Assembly (NCBI GenBank): GCA_036511595.1
Contig: DATCBY010000002.1
Span: 1 to 35,232 of the forward strand
Reading direction: 5' to 3'
DNA: 35,232 nucleotides
Origin: DASZQY01 sp036511595
GTDB lineage: Bacteria; Pseudomonadota; Alphaproteobacteria; Rhizobiales; Kaistiaceae
In this document: one piece after another, positions 10,648 through 19,467 of the stretch
Layout of the letters: the number at the start of each line of letters is the position of its first letter
Position numbering within the stretch: position 1 is the first letter of the stretch
The notes under the pieces: generated by a model
Told to the model about the DNA's origin: nothing
Databases searched by the model: none
The model's input: the letters and a program-made list of their open reading frames with translations, nothing else
Program-made: the position numbers and the translations under genes

Positions 10648-11835
10648 TTGCGTTTCCCGGCCATCATTACCGCAATAGGACTGCTTGTCGCCGGATTGCC
10701 GGCGATCGCCGCCGCGGATCCCGCCTATATCGTGGTGGACGCCAATACCGGCGCGGTCCTCTCCGACGACCAGTCGGCGGCGTTGTGGCATCCCGCGTCG
10801 GTCACCAAGCTGATGACGGCGTATGTGACCTTCGACGCAATCAAGGCGGGGTCGCTCACCATGACCTCGCCCGTCAAGATATCGGCGCATGCGCTCGCGC
10901 AGGCTCCGGCAAAAATGGGCTTCAAGGTCGGTACGATTGTGAACGTCGACAACGCGCTGAAGATGATGCTGGTGAAGTCCGCCAACGATGTGGCGGTGGC
11001 GATCGCGGAGACCGTCGGCGGCAGCGAACAAAATTTCGTCGCTCGCATGAACTCGACGGCCAGGCGCCTCGGCATGGCATCAACCCACTACGACAACGCC
11101 AATGGGCTGCCCGACGACGGACAAACCACGACTGCCCGTGACCTGGCCGTTCTGGCGCGGGCGCTGATCACCGACTTCCCCGAGTACAAGAGTTACTTCG
11201 GCATTCCGGCGATCAAGGCGGGCAAGCGCGTGCTGCGCTCGGAGAACGCACTGCTCGAGCGCTATCGCGGCACCACCGGCATGAAGACCGGCTTTATCTG
11301 TGCGTCGGGCTACAACATCGTGGCGACCGCGCATCGTGGTGGCCGTTCGCTGATCGCCGTCGTTCTCGGCGCCACCTCGGGTGCGGGCCGCGCCGAGTTT
11401 ACGGCGCATCTGCTTGACGAGGGCTTCGGCGGATTTCCGGCGGTTTTCGCGAAGAAACCGCTGCTCACCGACTTCCAGTCGACCCCCTCCGTCGGAGAGC
11501 CCGCCGACCTCCACGATCTGGTCTGTGCCAGGCATGCCGGACAAAAACAGGAGACGGGTGACGAGTCCGCAGACGATACGGCATCGGCTCTAGTGCCGCG
11601 CTTTGTGCTGATGGATCCCGTTCCGGTCTTCACCGGCCGCGCCGATACGCTGCCGGGGAGCGCGCCGCCGACGCCGAAAGTCGCGTCCGCCGCCGGCAAG
11701 TTCCCGCTCCCACGCCTGCGGCCGGGAGCGCCTCCTGCCGCCGTTTCCGCCGGCGCGGTTGCGGTGCCGGTGCCTGACGCGGGGACAGCTGGCGCTGCGA
11801 CGCCGGGTCAACCGACGTCACCCGTCGATCCCTGA
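10648..11835 (+). CDS. Serine D-alanyl-D-alanine carboxypeptidase (low-molecular-weight PBP)
   Basis: 395 aa periplasmic peptidoglycan-trimming enzyme that removes the terminal D-Ala of pentapeptides (peptidase S11). A signal peptide (AIAAA, cut near residue 22) is followed by SVTK (51-54, nucleophile Ser51), SAN (111-113) and KTG (213-215), the full penicillin-binding triad. From about residue 316 the tail is rich in Pro and Ala. This tail may span to or interact with the envelope, but a membrane anchor helix is not obvious. The start is TTG 10648, preceded by GAGGG. The gene is divergent from ureD, and the CobW-family gene starts three bases after its stop. Confidence 0.9.
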   Translation: MRFPAIITAIGLLVAGLPAIAAADPAYIVVDANTGAVLSDDQSAALWHPASVTKLMTAYVTFDAIKAGSLTMTSPVKISAHALAQAPAKMGFKVGTIVNVDNALKMMLVKSANDVAVAIAETVGGSEQNFVARMNSTARRLGMASTHYDNANGLPDDGQTTTARDLAVLARALITDFPEYKSYFGIPAIKAGKRVLRSENALLERYRGTTGMKTGFICASGYNIVATAHRGGRSLIAVVLGATSGAGRAEFTAHLLDEGFGGFPAVFAKKPLLTDFQSTPSVGEPADLHDLVCARHAGQKQETGDESADDTASALVPRFVLMDPVPVFTGRADTLPGSAPPTPKVASAAGKFPLPRLRPGAPPAAVSAGAVAVPVPDAGTAGAATPGQPTSPVDP

Positions 11836-11838
11836 TCC

Positions 11839-12882
11839 ATGGCGGGTGTGCGCAAGCCGCCGATCCCTTTCATCGTCATCGTCGGCCCCACGGGCGCTGG
11901 CAAGACGACGCTCATAAACCGTCTGCTGCGCGATCCGGCATTCGTGCACACTGCGGTGATCCTCAACGACTTCGGTCCGGTTTCGCTTGAGACCTCACTC
12001 GTCGAGAAGGCCGAGGACGAATTCATTTCGCTGGGCTCAGGCTGTGTGTGCTGCGCCGTGCGCGGTGCGCTCACCGACGGACTCGAGCGATTGCTCCGCG
12101 CCGTCGACAACGCGCGCGTTCGCGCGATCGACCGCGTCATCATCGAAGCGGACGCTGCCGCGGATCCCGCCGCGATCCTGGTCGCGGTGGCGCGTCATCC
12201 CTACCTCTCTCTTCGCTTCGTTGGCGGCGGGATCGTCGCGGTTCTCGGCGAGGATGCCGATGCGGTGCTTGCGCGGCGCGCCGATACCGTGCGCCAGGTG
12301 GCGATGGCGGATGCGGTGATCCTCACCTCAGCCACAGCGCGGGATGCCGTCGCGGCGCTCAATCCGTATGCGACGATCTGCGAGGCAGCCACCGTCCGCC
12401 CGGCGCAGCTCATCGGCCATGGCCCCTTCGACGCCGATGGCGATCTCGACGCGTGGCTGGGACCGCAGCGCTCGGGGCATGCGCCGATGCCAGCCGGGGA
12501 AGCGGGTCGCATCCATTCGTTCGGCGTCACGCGCGGAAACCAGATCCCGATCGCGGCCCTCGACCGCTTCCTCGACTATCTTGCCGCGCTGCAGGGGCAG
12601 AATCTCATCCGCGTCCGCGGCGCCGTCGCCACCGGCCCGGACGAAATCGTGGTCGTCGAAGGCTTCGGCGGTTTTTTCTACCCGCCGTTCATCCTCGATC
12701 GCGCGCCGCAGAGACCCGTCGAGGCGCGTTTCGTCGTGATCGCCCGCGACCTCGACCGTGCGACGTTCGAGGCCTACCTCGATGCCTTCCTCAACGAGGC
12801 GGGCGTCGACACGCCCGATCGTCAGGCGCTCATCGAAAATCCGCTGGCAATAGCCGGATTTTCCGCCCGTAGCGGTCGGTGA
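11839..12882 (+). CDS. CobW/COG0523 family protein with degenerate GTPase motifs
   Basis: 347 aa. It resembles the CobW/P47K (COG0523) metallochaperone GTPases: Walker A GPTGAGKT (16-23), the NDFG switch-like segment (43-46), the metal-binding GCVCCAVRG with Cys69, Cys71 and Cys72, and a C-terminal CobW_C-like half ending in a Phe-rich segment. Two elements are off-family: the usual ETSGLADP is EADAAADP (103-110), and the guanine-recognition (N/T)KxD is replaced by TSATARD (163-169). Nucleotide specificity or hydrolysis may therefore be altered. It starts three bases after the carboxypeptidase stop, so the two are cotranscribed. Metal-allocation roles are known for the family; the target here is unknown. 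Confidence 0.8.
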   Translation: MAGVRKPPIPFIVIVGPTGAGKTTLINRLLRDPAFVHTAVILNDFGPVSLETSLVEKAEDEFISLGSGCVCCAVRGALTDGLERLLRAVDNARVRAIDRVIIEADAAADPAAILVAVARHPYLSLRFVGGGIVAVLGEDADAVLARRADTVRQVAMADAVILTSATARDAVAALNPYATICEAATVRPAQLIGHGPFDADGDLDAWLGPQRSGHAPMPAGEAGRIHSFGVTRGNQIPIAALDRFLDYLAALQGQNLIRVRGAVATGPDEIVVVEGFGGFFYPPFILDRAPQRPVEARFVVIARDLDRATFEAYLDAFLNEAGVDTPDRQALIENPLAIAGFSARSGR

Positions 12883-12902
12883 GAGTATCTTTCAGCACTG
12901 CG

Positions 12903-12949
12903 GTTAACCCTCTGTTAACGTTTACGAAAACGATAATTATTCGATAATT
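12903..12949 (+). promoter_or_regulatory. AT-rich promoter-like region with repeats, upstream of flippase gene
   Basis: In an otherwise GC-rich window, this stretch holds two GTTAAC palindromes (12903-12908, 12914-12919; 11 bp apart) and two CGATAATT direct repeats (12931-12938, 12942-12949). TTTACG (12921-12926) and GATAAT (12943-12948) at a 16-base spacing could be -35 and -10 elements. It is the likely promoter and operator for the flippase and GNAT genes. Confidence 0.45.
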
Positions 12950-13043
12950 GTCAAAGCGTTGTCCGGCGTTTATGGACTACGCCAAGGCCATGCGGCGTGT
13001 CTTCCATCATCGTCGCGACGGCTCCCGTGCGGGGAGAGCCCAG

Positions 13044-14483
13044 GTGCGTATTTCGTTCGTCAGCGCGGTTGAGAAACTGCTTCCGGCCCGGCTTGGCCGG
13101 CGCATTCTGCCAGTCGCGGCAATCTTCGATTCAATCCTTTATTCGCGCGACGATCGCGCCGTCTCGCGACGTATCGCGATGGTCACCTTTGCGGTCCGCA
13201 TCCTGTCGGGTGTGATCGCCTACGTCAGCCAGGTTCTGCTGGCGCGCTGGATGGGCGATTTCCAGTACGGCGTCTTCGTCGTCGTCTGGGTCGGCGCGGT
13301 CATCGTCGGCGGCCTCGCCTGCCTCGGCATCCAGACGGCGCTGCTGCGGTTCGTGCCGGAATATACCCAGCGCGGGGACGTGCGCCTGTTGCGTGGTGTC
13401 GTCGTCGGCAGCCGCGTGCAGGGCTTCGTCGCCTCAACGCTGTTCGCGATCATCGGCGCTGTCGGCCTCTATGCGTTCGGCAATCAGTTGCAGAGCTACT
13501 ACCTGATCCCGCTGTATCTCGGTGCGATCACGCTGCCGATGCTGGCCATCGCCGAGATCCAGGACAACCTGTCGCGCGCTTTCAACTGGGCCGATCTCAG
13601 CCTGTGGCCGACCTTCGTCGTCCGCCCGCTGCTCATCCTTCTGCTCATGTGGCTCGCGGTCCACTACGGCGCCAGGCCGGACGCCGTCACCGGGATGGCG
13701 ACCGTTATTGCGGCCACCTATCTCACCTCGATCGGCCAGCTCTTCTCGCTTTCACGCCGCATGAAGAAGGCAGTCCCCGCCGGTCCGCGCGATTATGCGC
13801 CGGCTCAATGGATGGCAATCGCGCTGCCGATCTTCATCGTCGAGGGCTTCTTCAACCTGTTGACCAACGTCGACATCATCATGGTCGGTCACTTCATGGA
13901 GCCGGCGAAGGTGGCGGTCTATTACGCCGCCGCCAAGACACTGGTGCTGGTCCATTTCGTCTATTACGCGGTGAAGGCGGGCAGCGCGCAGCGCTTCTCG
14001 CAGTATTACGCCAGTGGCGATCGTGTCCGTCTAACCGCATTCCTGCGCGATACACTGCACTGGACTTTCTGGCCCTCGCTTGCGATGGCGGCGGTGCTGC
14101 TCATCGTCGGCAGGCCGCTGCTCTCCCTGTTCGGGCCTACTTTCGCCAGCGGTTACCCGCTGCTCTACATCCTGTCCGCCGGCATTCTTGTCCGCGCCTC
14201 GATCGGCCCGGCGGAAACGCTGCTCACGATGGCCGGCCAGCAGGGCATCACCGCGATCGTCTATACGGCCACCTTTGCAGTCAACGTTGCCCTCAACATC
14301 ATTCTCATCCCGCGTTTCGGCCTGACCGGCGCGGCGGCGGCAACCTCGCTTTCGCTCGTCGTCGAGACCATCGGCCTCTACACCCTGACGGCCACGCGCC
14401 TAGGCATCCACTGCTCGATCCTGACTGCGTTCGGCTCTCTGCGGCTGCCCAGCCTGCCCGTTGAGGCGCCGCGCCATGGTTGA
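13044..14483 (+). CDS. Polysaccharide/oligosaccharide flippase (MOP superfamily)
   Basis: About 479 aa integral membrane protein with roughly 12-14 hydrophobic segments, resembling Wzx-type or MurJ-like transporters that flip lipid-linked saccharides across the inner membrane. The first helix region (RILSGVIAYVSQVLLARWMG) and the long run of helices match the polysaccharide biosynthesis family. I chose GTG 13044, which is preceded by GGGGAGAG. An upstream TTG at 12948 overlaps the probable -10 box, and an ATG at 12972 lacks a ribosome-binding site. The following GNAT gene overlaps its 3' end by eight bases. With the CelD-like neighbour it probably serves surface polysaccharide or cell-wall glycan assembly. 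The specific glycan is unknown. Confidence 0.85.
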   Translation: MRISFVSAVEKLLPARLGRRILPVAAIFDSILYSRDDRAVSRRIAMVTFAVRILSGVIAYVSQVLLARWMGDFQYGVFVVVWVGAVIVGGLACLGIQTALLRFVPEYTQRGDVRLLRGVVVGSRVQGFVASTLFAIIGAVGLYAFGNQLQSYYLIPLYLGAITLPMLAIAEIQDNLSRAFNWADLSLWPTFVVRPLLILLLMWLAVHYGARPDAVTGMATVIAATYLTSIGQLFSLSRRMKKAVPAGPRDYAPAQWMAIALPIFIVEGFFNLLTNVDIIMVGHFMEPAKVAVYYAAAKTLVLVHFVYYAVKAGSAQRFSQYYASGDRVRLTAFLRDTLHWTFWPSLAMAAVLLIVGRPLLSLFGPTFASGYPLLYILSAGILVRASIGPAETLLTMAGQQGITAIVYTATFAVNVALNIILIPRFGLTGAAAATSLSLVVETIGLYTLTATRLGIHCSILTAFGSLRLPSLPVEAPRHG

Positions 14484-15645
14484 GGTCTCCGGGCATCCGG
14501 AGGTTCCCCGGTTCGTTCGTGTCGCACGCTCGGCGGCGCGCCCGCGGCTGACCTTTGCCCGTGTTGCGTCCGCCGATGCTGGCCGCCTTATTCCCAAATG
14601 GAGGGCGCTGGCGGAACGCTCTGTCGGCGACAATTGCTTCTTCGATCCCGATTTCGCCCTGCCGGCGATGCGCCATCTCGGCGCCGATGTCGCGATCGCC
14701 GCGGTCAGCGATCCGGCCGGTAGTCCGGTGGCGCTGGCGCCCTTCACTCGCACGCGCCTGGGCCGGATTGCGCCGGCGGCGCGGCTGTGGGCGCACGACT
14801 ACGCGCCGCTTGGCATGCCTTTGATTGATCGCGATGCCGTCGAAGCGGCGGCGAGCGGGCTCCTTAACGGGCTTGCTCCGGCGTCGGACGGTGTGTCCCT
14901 CATCGCCGCCGATCTTCCGCTCGAAGGACCGGTCGCCCGCGCGCTCGTCGCCGCGGCGCTCCGTCAGGAGCGCCCGGTCGATGTGCTCGACGGTCATGTT
15001 CGCGCGTCGATCGATCGCTCGATTCCCGGCGCCGACGATCCGCGCGCTCTGCTGCCCGTCCGCCGTCGCAAGGAATTTGCCCGGCAGATGCGCCGGCTCG
15101 CCGACGTTGGCGAGGTGACAATCCATGCTGCCGTGGAACCGGCGGATGTCCGTGGCCGTTTCGAGGCGTTCATGCGGCTGGAAGCGGCCGGCTGGAAAGG
15201 CCAGCGCGGCAGCGCGCTCATCTCGACCGCCGCGACGCGCGACTTCGCCCGGGCCGCGGTGGCCAGCCGCGCCGATGCCGGCGCCGCGCGGATCGATTCC
15301 ATCGATCTCGGCGGTCAGCCGATCGCCATGGTCGTCAGCTTCGCCGCCGGCGGAACTGCGTGGACCTGGAAGATCGCATACGACGAGGCCTACGCCCGCT
15401 TCTCGCCGGGCGTCCAGCTCATGCTGGAGACGACGAAGGCGATCTTCTCCGATCCGACGCTGGAGCGCATCGATTCCTGCGCTTCTGCCAATCATCCGAT
15501 GGTGGATCACCTATGGCCCGGTCGTCTCGCCATCGGTTCGCTGGTCATCGGACCGCCCGGCGGCAGCGCCGTGCATCGCATCGGGCTTGCGGCCGCGCGC
15601 GCCGAGCTCGCCGCCCGGGCCGCCGTGCGTCGGTTCCGCAGCTAA
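14476..15645 (+). CDS. CelD/BcsL-like GNAT acyltransferase
   Basis: 389 aa from ATG 14476 (alternative TTG at 14461). The second half, from about 180, resembles the GNAT_6 acetyltransferase-like domain of CelD/BcsL/FemAB-related proteins. This includes the RRRKEFARQMRRL segment, the FEAFMRLEAAGWKGQRGSAL core, and the end SPGVQLMLETTKAIF region. Such proteins lie in exopolysaccharide or cellulose clusters and acylate surface glycans or peptidoglycan; substrate and acyl donor are not determined. Its start overlaps the flippase stop by eight bases, so both are cotranslated. Its end overlaps the convergent acyl-CoA synthetase by four bases. No signal peptide is visible, so it is probably cytosolic. 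Confidence 0.8.
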   Translation: MVEVSGHPEVPRFVRVARSAARPRLTFARVASADAGRLIPKWRALAERSVGDNCFFDPDFALPAMRHLGADVAIAAVSDPAGSPVALAPFTRTRLGRIAPAARLWAHDYAPLGMPLIDRDAVEAAASGLLNGLAPASDGVSLIAADLPLEGPVARALVAAALRQERPVDVLDGHVRASIDRSIPGADDPRALLPVRRRKEFARQMRRLADVGEVTIHAAVEPADVRGRFEAFMRLEAAGWKGQRGSALISTAATRDFARAAVASRADAGAARIDSIDLGGQPIAMVVSFAAGGTAWTWKIAYDEAYARFSPGVQLMLETTKAIFSDPTLERIDSCASANHPMVDHLWPGRLAIGSLVIGPPGGSAVHRIGLAAARAELAARAAVRRFRS

Positions 15646-17270
15646 CTCTCGGCGCCTCGTCGCGCCTGATCGCGAAAGCCGCGGCGGATGACCTTGCCGG
15701 AGGTGGTCAGCGGTATCTCATCGACGAACTCGATCTCGCGCGGATATTCGGCTGCCGACAGGCGGGCGCGGACGAAGAGGCGAATCTCCTCAGCCAGTTG
15801 CAGGGTGGGGCTAACACCGGGCTTCAAGCGCACGAACGCCTTGACGATCTCGGTACGCAGGCGATCGGGCTTACCGACTGCGGCGGCGAGCGCCACCGCC
15901 GGATGGGTGGCAAGACAGTCCTCGATCTCGGATGGGCCGATGCGGTAGCCCGACGAGGTGATGATGTCGTCGTTGCGCCCGACGAAGCGCACGTAGCCGT
16001 CCGCGTCGGCAATACCGAGGTCGCCCGTCAGCATCCACTCGCCGCGAAATTTGGCGGCTGTAGCGACCGGGTCCTGGCAATATTCCAGGAACATCGATGG
16101 GTCGGAGCGATGGATCGCAATCTCGCCGGCCACCTCTGCGGATGCGCTCTTGCCGCCATCGTCGACAATTGCCACGCGGTGTCCGGGGATCGGCTTGCCG
16201 ATGGCGCCGGCGCGCGTGATACCGAGCGCGGCGCATGAACCCAGCACGTAATTGCATTCCGTTTGCCCGTAAAACTCGTTCACCGTGATGCCGAGAGCGG
16301 TGCGCGCCCATTCGTAGGTCTCGCGCCCGAGGCTTTCGCCGGCCGACCCGATGGTGCGGAGGTGCAGCGGCGGGATGCGTGCTGCGGCGCGCATCATGCG
16401 GAGCGCCGTCGCCGGCAGAAAGGCGTTCCGCACCTCCGCCTTGACCATCAGTCGGAACGCCGCTTCGGGGTCGAAGGGCGCAAACGGGCCGAAGACGACC
16501 GGGACGCCGTAGTAAAGGCTCGGCAACAGCGCGTTCAGCAATCCGCCGGCCCATGCCCAGTCGGAGGGCGTCCAGACGCGATCGCCGGATTGTGGAAGGA
16601 ATTCATGGGTATAGGCGAAGCCGGGCAGGTGGCCGATGAGGACGCGGTGACCGTGCAAGGCGCCCTTCGGGGGTCCGGTCGTGCCCGAAGTGAAAATCAT
16701 CAAGGCTGGATCGTCGGGGGCGGTTTCGACCGGGCCGAAGGGTCCGGTGTGCGGCGCCAGTGCCTCGTGCCAGCCCTCTGCCGCGCCGGCCGGCCCGTCG
16801 ATGCAGAGAACTACGCCAAGATCAGGCAAATCGGCGCGGAGTTCCGCCACTTTTGACCAGCCGGCGGCGTCGGTGATGAGGGCTTTCGCGCCGGACATGG
16901 CGAGCCGATAGCGGAGCGCATCGCGGCCGAACAGCGCCGCCAGCGGCACGGCGATCGCGCCCAGCTTGTAGGCGGCGAGGTGCCCGACGGTGACTTCGAC
17001 CGATTGCGGCAACAGCAGCGCCACGCGATCGCCACGGCGGATGCCACGCGCGTACAACGCGTGCGCCAGGCGATCGGACAGGGCCTTCAACGCACTGTAA
17101 CTCGTCGTAGTCCCGACGCCGGCGGCATCGTAGCCGATCAGGGCGACGCGCGCCGGTTCCCGGGCCGCCCAGCGGTCGGCACAGGCGACGGCGATGTTGA
17201 AGCGGGCGGGGATATCCCAGGAGAAGCTGGCGACGAGATCCTCGTAGGTGGCCGCTCGCCGGAGGAGCAT
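15642..17270 (-). CDS. AMP-forming acyl-CoA synthetase (medium-chain/acetyl-CoA synthetase-like)
   Basis: 542 aa ANL-superfamily enzyme that activates a carboxylic acid via acyl-AMP to acyl-CoA. Adenylation motif TSGTTGPPKG lies at 194-203. NEFYGQTECN, LTGDLG, RNDDIITSSGYRIGP and the catalytic C-terminal lysine in TSGKVIRR (Lys526) are all present. The WAWAGGLLNAL segment and overall spacing resemble the ACSM-type or acetyl-CoA synthetase subgroup, so a short- or medium-chain or aromatic acid is a reasonable substrate guess. It converges with the GNAT gene. The CAP lipoprotein stop lies only eight bases upstream of its start, so the two probably share a transcript. Confidence 0.88.
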   Translation of the reverse strand: MLLRRAATYEDLVASFSWDIPARFNIAVACADRWAAREPARVALIGYDAAGVGTTTSYSALKALSDRLAHALYARGIRRGDRVALLLPQSVEVTVGHLAAYKLGAIAVPLAALFGRDALRYRLAMSGAKALITDAAGWSKVAELRADLPDLGVVLCIDGPAGAAEGWHEALAPHTGPFGPVETAPDDPALMIFTSGTTGPPKGALHGHRVLIGHLPGFAYTHEFLPQSGDRVWTPSDWAWAGGLLNALLPSLYYGVPVVFGPFAPFDPEAAFRLMVKAEVRNAFLPATALRMMRAAARIPPLHLRTIGSAGESLGRETYEWARTALGITVNEFYGQTECNYVLGSCAALGITRAGAIGKPIPGHRVAIVDDGGKSASAEVAGEIAIHRSDPSMFLEYCQDPVATAAKFRGEWMLTGDLGIADADGYVRFVGRNDDIITSSGYRIGPSEIEDCLATHPAVALAAAVGKPDRLRTEIVKAFVRLKPGVSPTLQLAEEIRLFVRARLSAAEYPREIEFVDEIPLTTSGKVIRRGFRDQARRGAES

Positions 17271-17278
17271 GGCGGCGA

Positions 17279-17869
17279 CTAGTTGATCTGCACGGTCGTA
17301 TCACCGTTCTGGAAGATGAACGGGCCGCTCGATCCGCCGTCGCCCACCCGCGGCACATAGCGCTCGCCCAGCACCAGCGACCAATAATATTTGTACCGGC
17401 TGCTGTCGGCGAGGGCGAGCGCGATGCCGATCTTCGAGACATTGGGGAGGAGCAGGTTGGCGTTGTGTCCGGGCGACTTGCGCCATGCTTCCAGCACGGC
17501 GGTCAGCGTCGGCTGTCCGGCGGCGACGTTCTCGGCGGCCATCGAAGCCTGGAAGCCGCCGGCTATCAGGCGCTGCTGGAACGAGCCCTCGCCGGGCAGC
17601 ACATGGCTCATGGTGTCGGTCGCCGCCATGCGATTGGCGTGAACGCTGGCGATCTTTGTCAGCGTCGGATCGATGGTCACCGGCGGCAGGCCGTGGCTGG
17701 CGCGGTATTGCGAGATGAGTGCCGCCGCCTGACCGGCGTCGAGAGTGCCGGGTTTGGTGGCCAGCTCCGTCTTGAAGAACGGGCCGGATTCGGCACCGCC
17801 GATGCTTATGCAGGCGGACAGGGGCACGAGCAGGGCAAGGGCGAGGAGGAAGGCATGTCTGGCGCGCAT
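17279..17869 (-). CDS. CAP/SCP-domain lipoprotein
   Basis: 196 aa. The N-terminus has a lipoprotein signal peptide with lipobox LSAC and lipidated Cys20, so it is envelope-anchored. The rest is a CAP (cysteine-rich secretory/PR-1) domain: HANRMAATDTMSHVLPGEGSF, GGFQASMAAENVAAGQ and WRKSPGHNANLLLPNVSKIGIA, with the conserved His and Glu/His cavity residues. CAP proteins in bacteria are exported proteins of mostly unknown activity. An in-frame extension to 17950 would destroy the signal peptide, so ATG 17869 is preferred. It precedes the acyl-CoA synthetase by eight bases. Confidence 0.87.
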   Translation of the reverse strand: MRARHAFLLALALLVPLSACISIGGAESGPFFKTELATKPGTLDAGQAAALISQYRASHGLPPVTIDPTLTKIASVHANRMAATDTMSHVLPGEGSFQQRLIAGGFQASMAAENVAAGQPTLTAVLEAWRKSPGHNANLLLPNVSKIGIALALADSSRYKYYWSLVLGERYVPRVGDGGSSGPFIFQNGDTTVQIN

Positions 17870-17995
17870 GGACAATCCGTTTAGCTGGCGTTGTCGCCGA
17901 ACTTGCCGTGCAATGCGTCGGAATTGCAGGAAGCGCAAGGGGGGCCGCACCGGCGGCTTTGCGCCGCGGAAGGCAATCGGCTAGGTCATCGCCGA

Positions 17996-18580
17996 ATGAG
18001 TGTTCTTGTCGCAAAACTCGTGTGGCTTGCCGGCGTTATCGGCTGGGTTGTCATCCGCTACCCGTTCCAGCGGCGGGCAGCCGGGCTCGGTGTCGCCCGT
18101 TCGGCCGGCGGCGTGCCGGATCGCATCGTGCTCGTCATCGCGGCGCTCGGGCAATTCGTGGTCCCGCTGGTTTATGTCGCCACGGGCTGGCTAGCCTTCG
18201 CCGACTATCCCCTGCAACCGCCACAGGCATGGGCCGGGCTGGTGGTCCTGCTGGCTGCGCTCGTCCTTTTCCGTCTCACCCACGCCCAACTCGGTCGCAA
18301 CTGGTCGATATCGCTGGAGACCCGCAGCCAGCATTCGCTGGTTACCGATGGACTCTATGGCTACGTGCGCCATCCCATGTACTCCTCGTTTCTCCTGTCG
18401 GCCTTGGCCCAGGTTCTTCTTCTGCCGAACTGGGTGGCGGGGCCGGCGGGCTTGGTCGGCATTGCCGTGCTCTTCTTCTTCCGGGTCGGGCGAGAAGAGG
18501 CGCTGATGACCGAAACCTTCGGCGAGGACTACCGCGTCTATATGCAAAATACGGCACGGATTATCCCGTGGCTCTATTGA
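17996..18580 (+). CDS. Isoprenylcysteine methyltransferase-like membrane protein
   Basis: 194 aa with about four to five hydrophobic segments. The C-terminal half has the ICMT/PEMT-type signature: GLYGYVRHPMYSSFLL, then FFFRVGREEALMTETFGEDYRVYMQNT, which contains the conserved Glu-rich SAM-site residues. Bacterial members are inner-membrane methyltransferases of unknown substrate (they do not carboxymethylate prenylcysteine). The start at ATG 17996 gives a membrane segment straight away; an upstream in-frame frame from 17891 adds a Cys/Arg-rich stretch that does not look coding. Divergent from the CAP lipoprotein gene. Confidence 0.8.
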   Translation: MSVLVAKLVWLAGVIGWVVIRYPFQRRAAGLGVARSAGGVPDRIVLVIAALGQFVVPLVYVATGWLAFADYPLQPPQAWAGLVVLLAALVLFRLTHAQLGRNWSISLETRSQHSLVTDGLYGYVRHPMYSSFLLSALAQVLLLPNWVAGPAGLVGIAVLFFFRVGREEALMTETFGEDYRVYMQNTARIIPWLY

Positions 18581-18701
18581 GCCGGTCTGTTGCAATTCTG
18601 CGACAAATTTACCCTCTCCGCGCGGAAGCCTGCGACTAAGCTTGCCTGCGCTGCGCCCGCCACTATCGTGAAGGTGAGGGCGGCAACCGGGAACTTCCAC
18701 T

Positions 18702-19325
18702 ATGGCTTCTGTCTGGAACCGCTCCGGGATCGCGGCAGCGATCATCGGCATCGCGGGGTTTGTTGCGCTGGCCCTGCCGGTGAGTTCGGAAGCCGCGATA
18801 GCCAAGGCGCCGCGCGGCAGCATCTATCTCATGCGAGGCCTTGCCAACGTCTTCTCGCTGGGGCTGGACGACCTCAACGACCAGCTCCATGCAAAGGGCG
18901 TCACGAACTCGGTTGTCACCGGCTACAGCGGCTGGGGCTCGATCGCCGCCGACATCGAAGCCCAGTACAAGACCGACCGGGCGCACGCGCTGCCGGTGAT
19001 CCTGATGGGTCATTCGTTCGGCGCCGATACGACGCTTCTCCTCGCCGGCGAGCTTGGAAAGGCAGGCATCCCGGTTGCGCTCATCGTGAACTTCGACGCG
19101 GTCAGCGACATCCACGTTCCCACCAACGTGGCCCACATCATCAATTTCTATGAGTCTCACGACAACGGCCTGCCGCTGAGCGCAGCGCCCGGATTCCATG
19201 GAAAGCTTGAGAACATCGATGTGGTCAAGATCGACCCGACCATTGGTCATCTCAACATCGAAAAGAGTCAGATTCTCCACAAGCGCGCCATCGCGGCAGT
19301 GTTGAGGGTTCTCGGCAGATCCTAG
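18702..19325 (+). CDS. Exported alpha/beta hydrolase-like protein (paralogue A)
   Basis: 207 aa with a signal peptide (VALALPVSSEA, cut near residue 31-34). The fold cues are IYLMRGLANVFSLGLDDL, then the nucleophile elbow GHSFG (103-107, Ser105), a possible acid at Asp132 (VNFDAV) and His183 (TIGHLNIEK). This matches a serine-hydrolase triad, but the family is small and the substrate unknown. The downstream gene (19468-20091) is a clear paralogue of exactly the same length, so this is a tandem duplication. The gap before it, 18581-18701, has no other gene. Confidence 0.7.
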   Translation: MASVWNRSGIAAAIIGIAGFVALALPVSSEAAIAKAPRGSIYLMRGLANVFSLGLDDLNDQLHAKGVTNSVVTGYSGWGSIAADIEAQYKTDRAHALPVILMGHSFGADTTLLLAGELGKAGIPVALIVNFDAVSDIHVPTNVAHIINFYESHDNGLPLSAAPGFHGKLENIDVVKIDPTIGHLNIEKSQILHKRAIAAVLRVLGRS

Positions 19326-19467
19326 TCGCCGGCAACAGGTCGCTGCGGGGTTTTCCCCAGGAATCCCCGCACCGCTGGAACCAAACTTCCTCACGGCGCT
19401 GTCCTTATTGCGCGACTCAGGGCTACCCTCGGACGGGCCTGCGGGGCGCCTGTACGGGGGTAGATCG

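Noticed and set aside
12948..13043. TTG start at 12948 for the flippase gene
   Set aside because: It overlaps a likely -10 box and lacks a ribosome-binding site; GTG 13044 follows GGGGAGAG.
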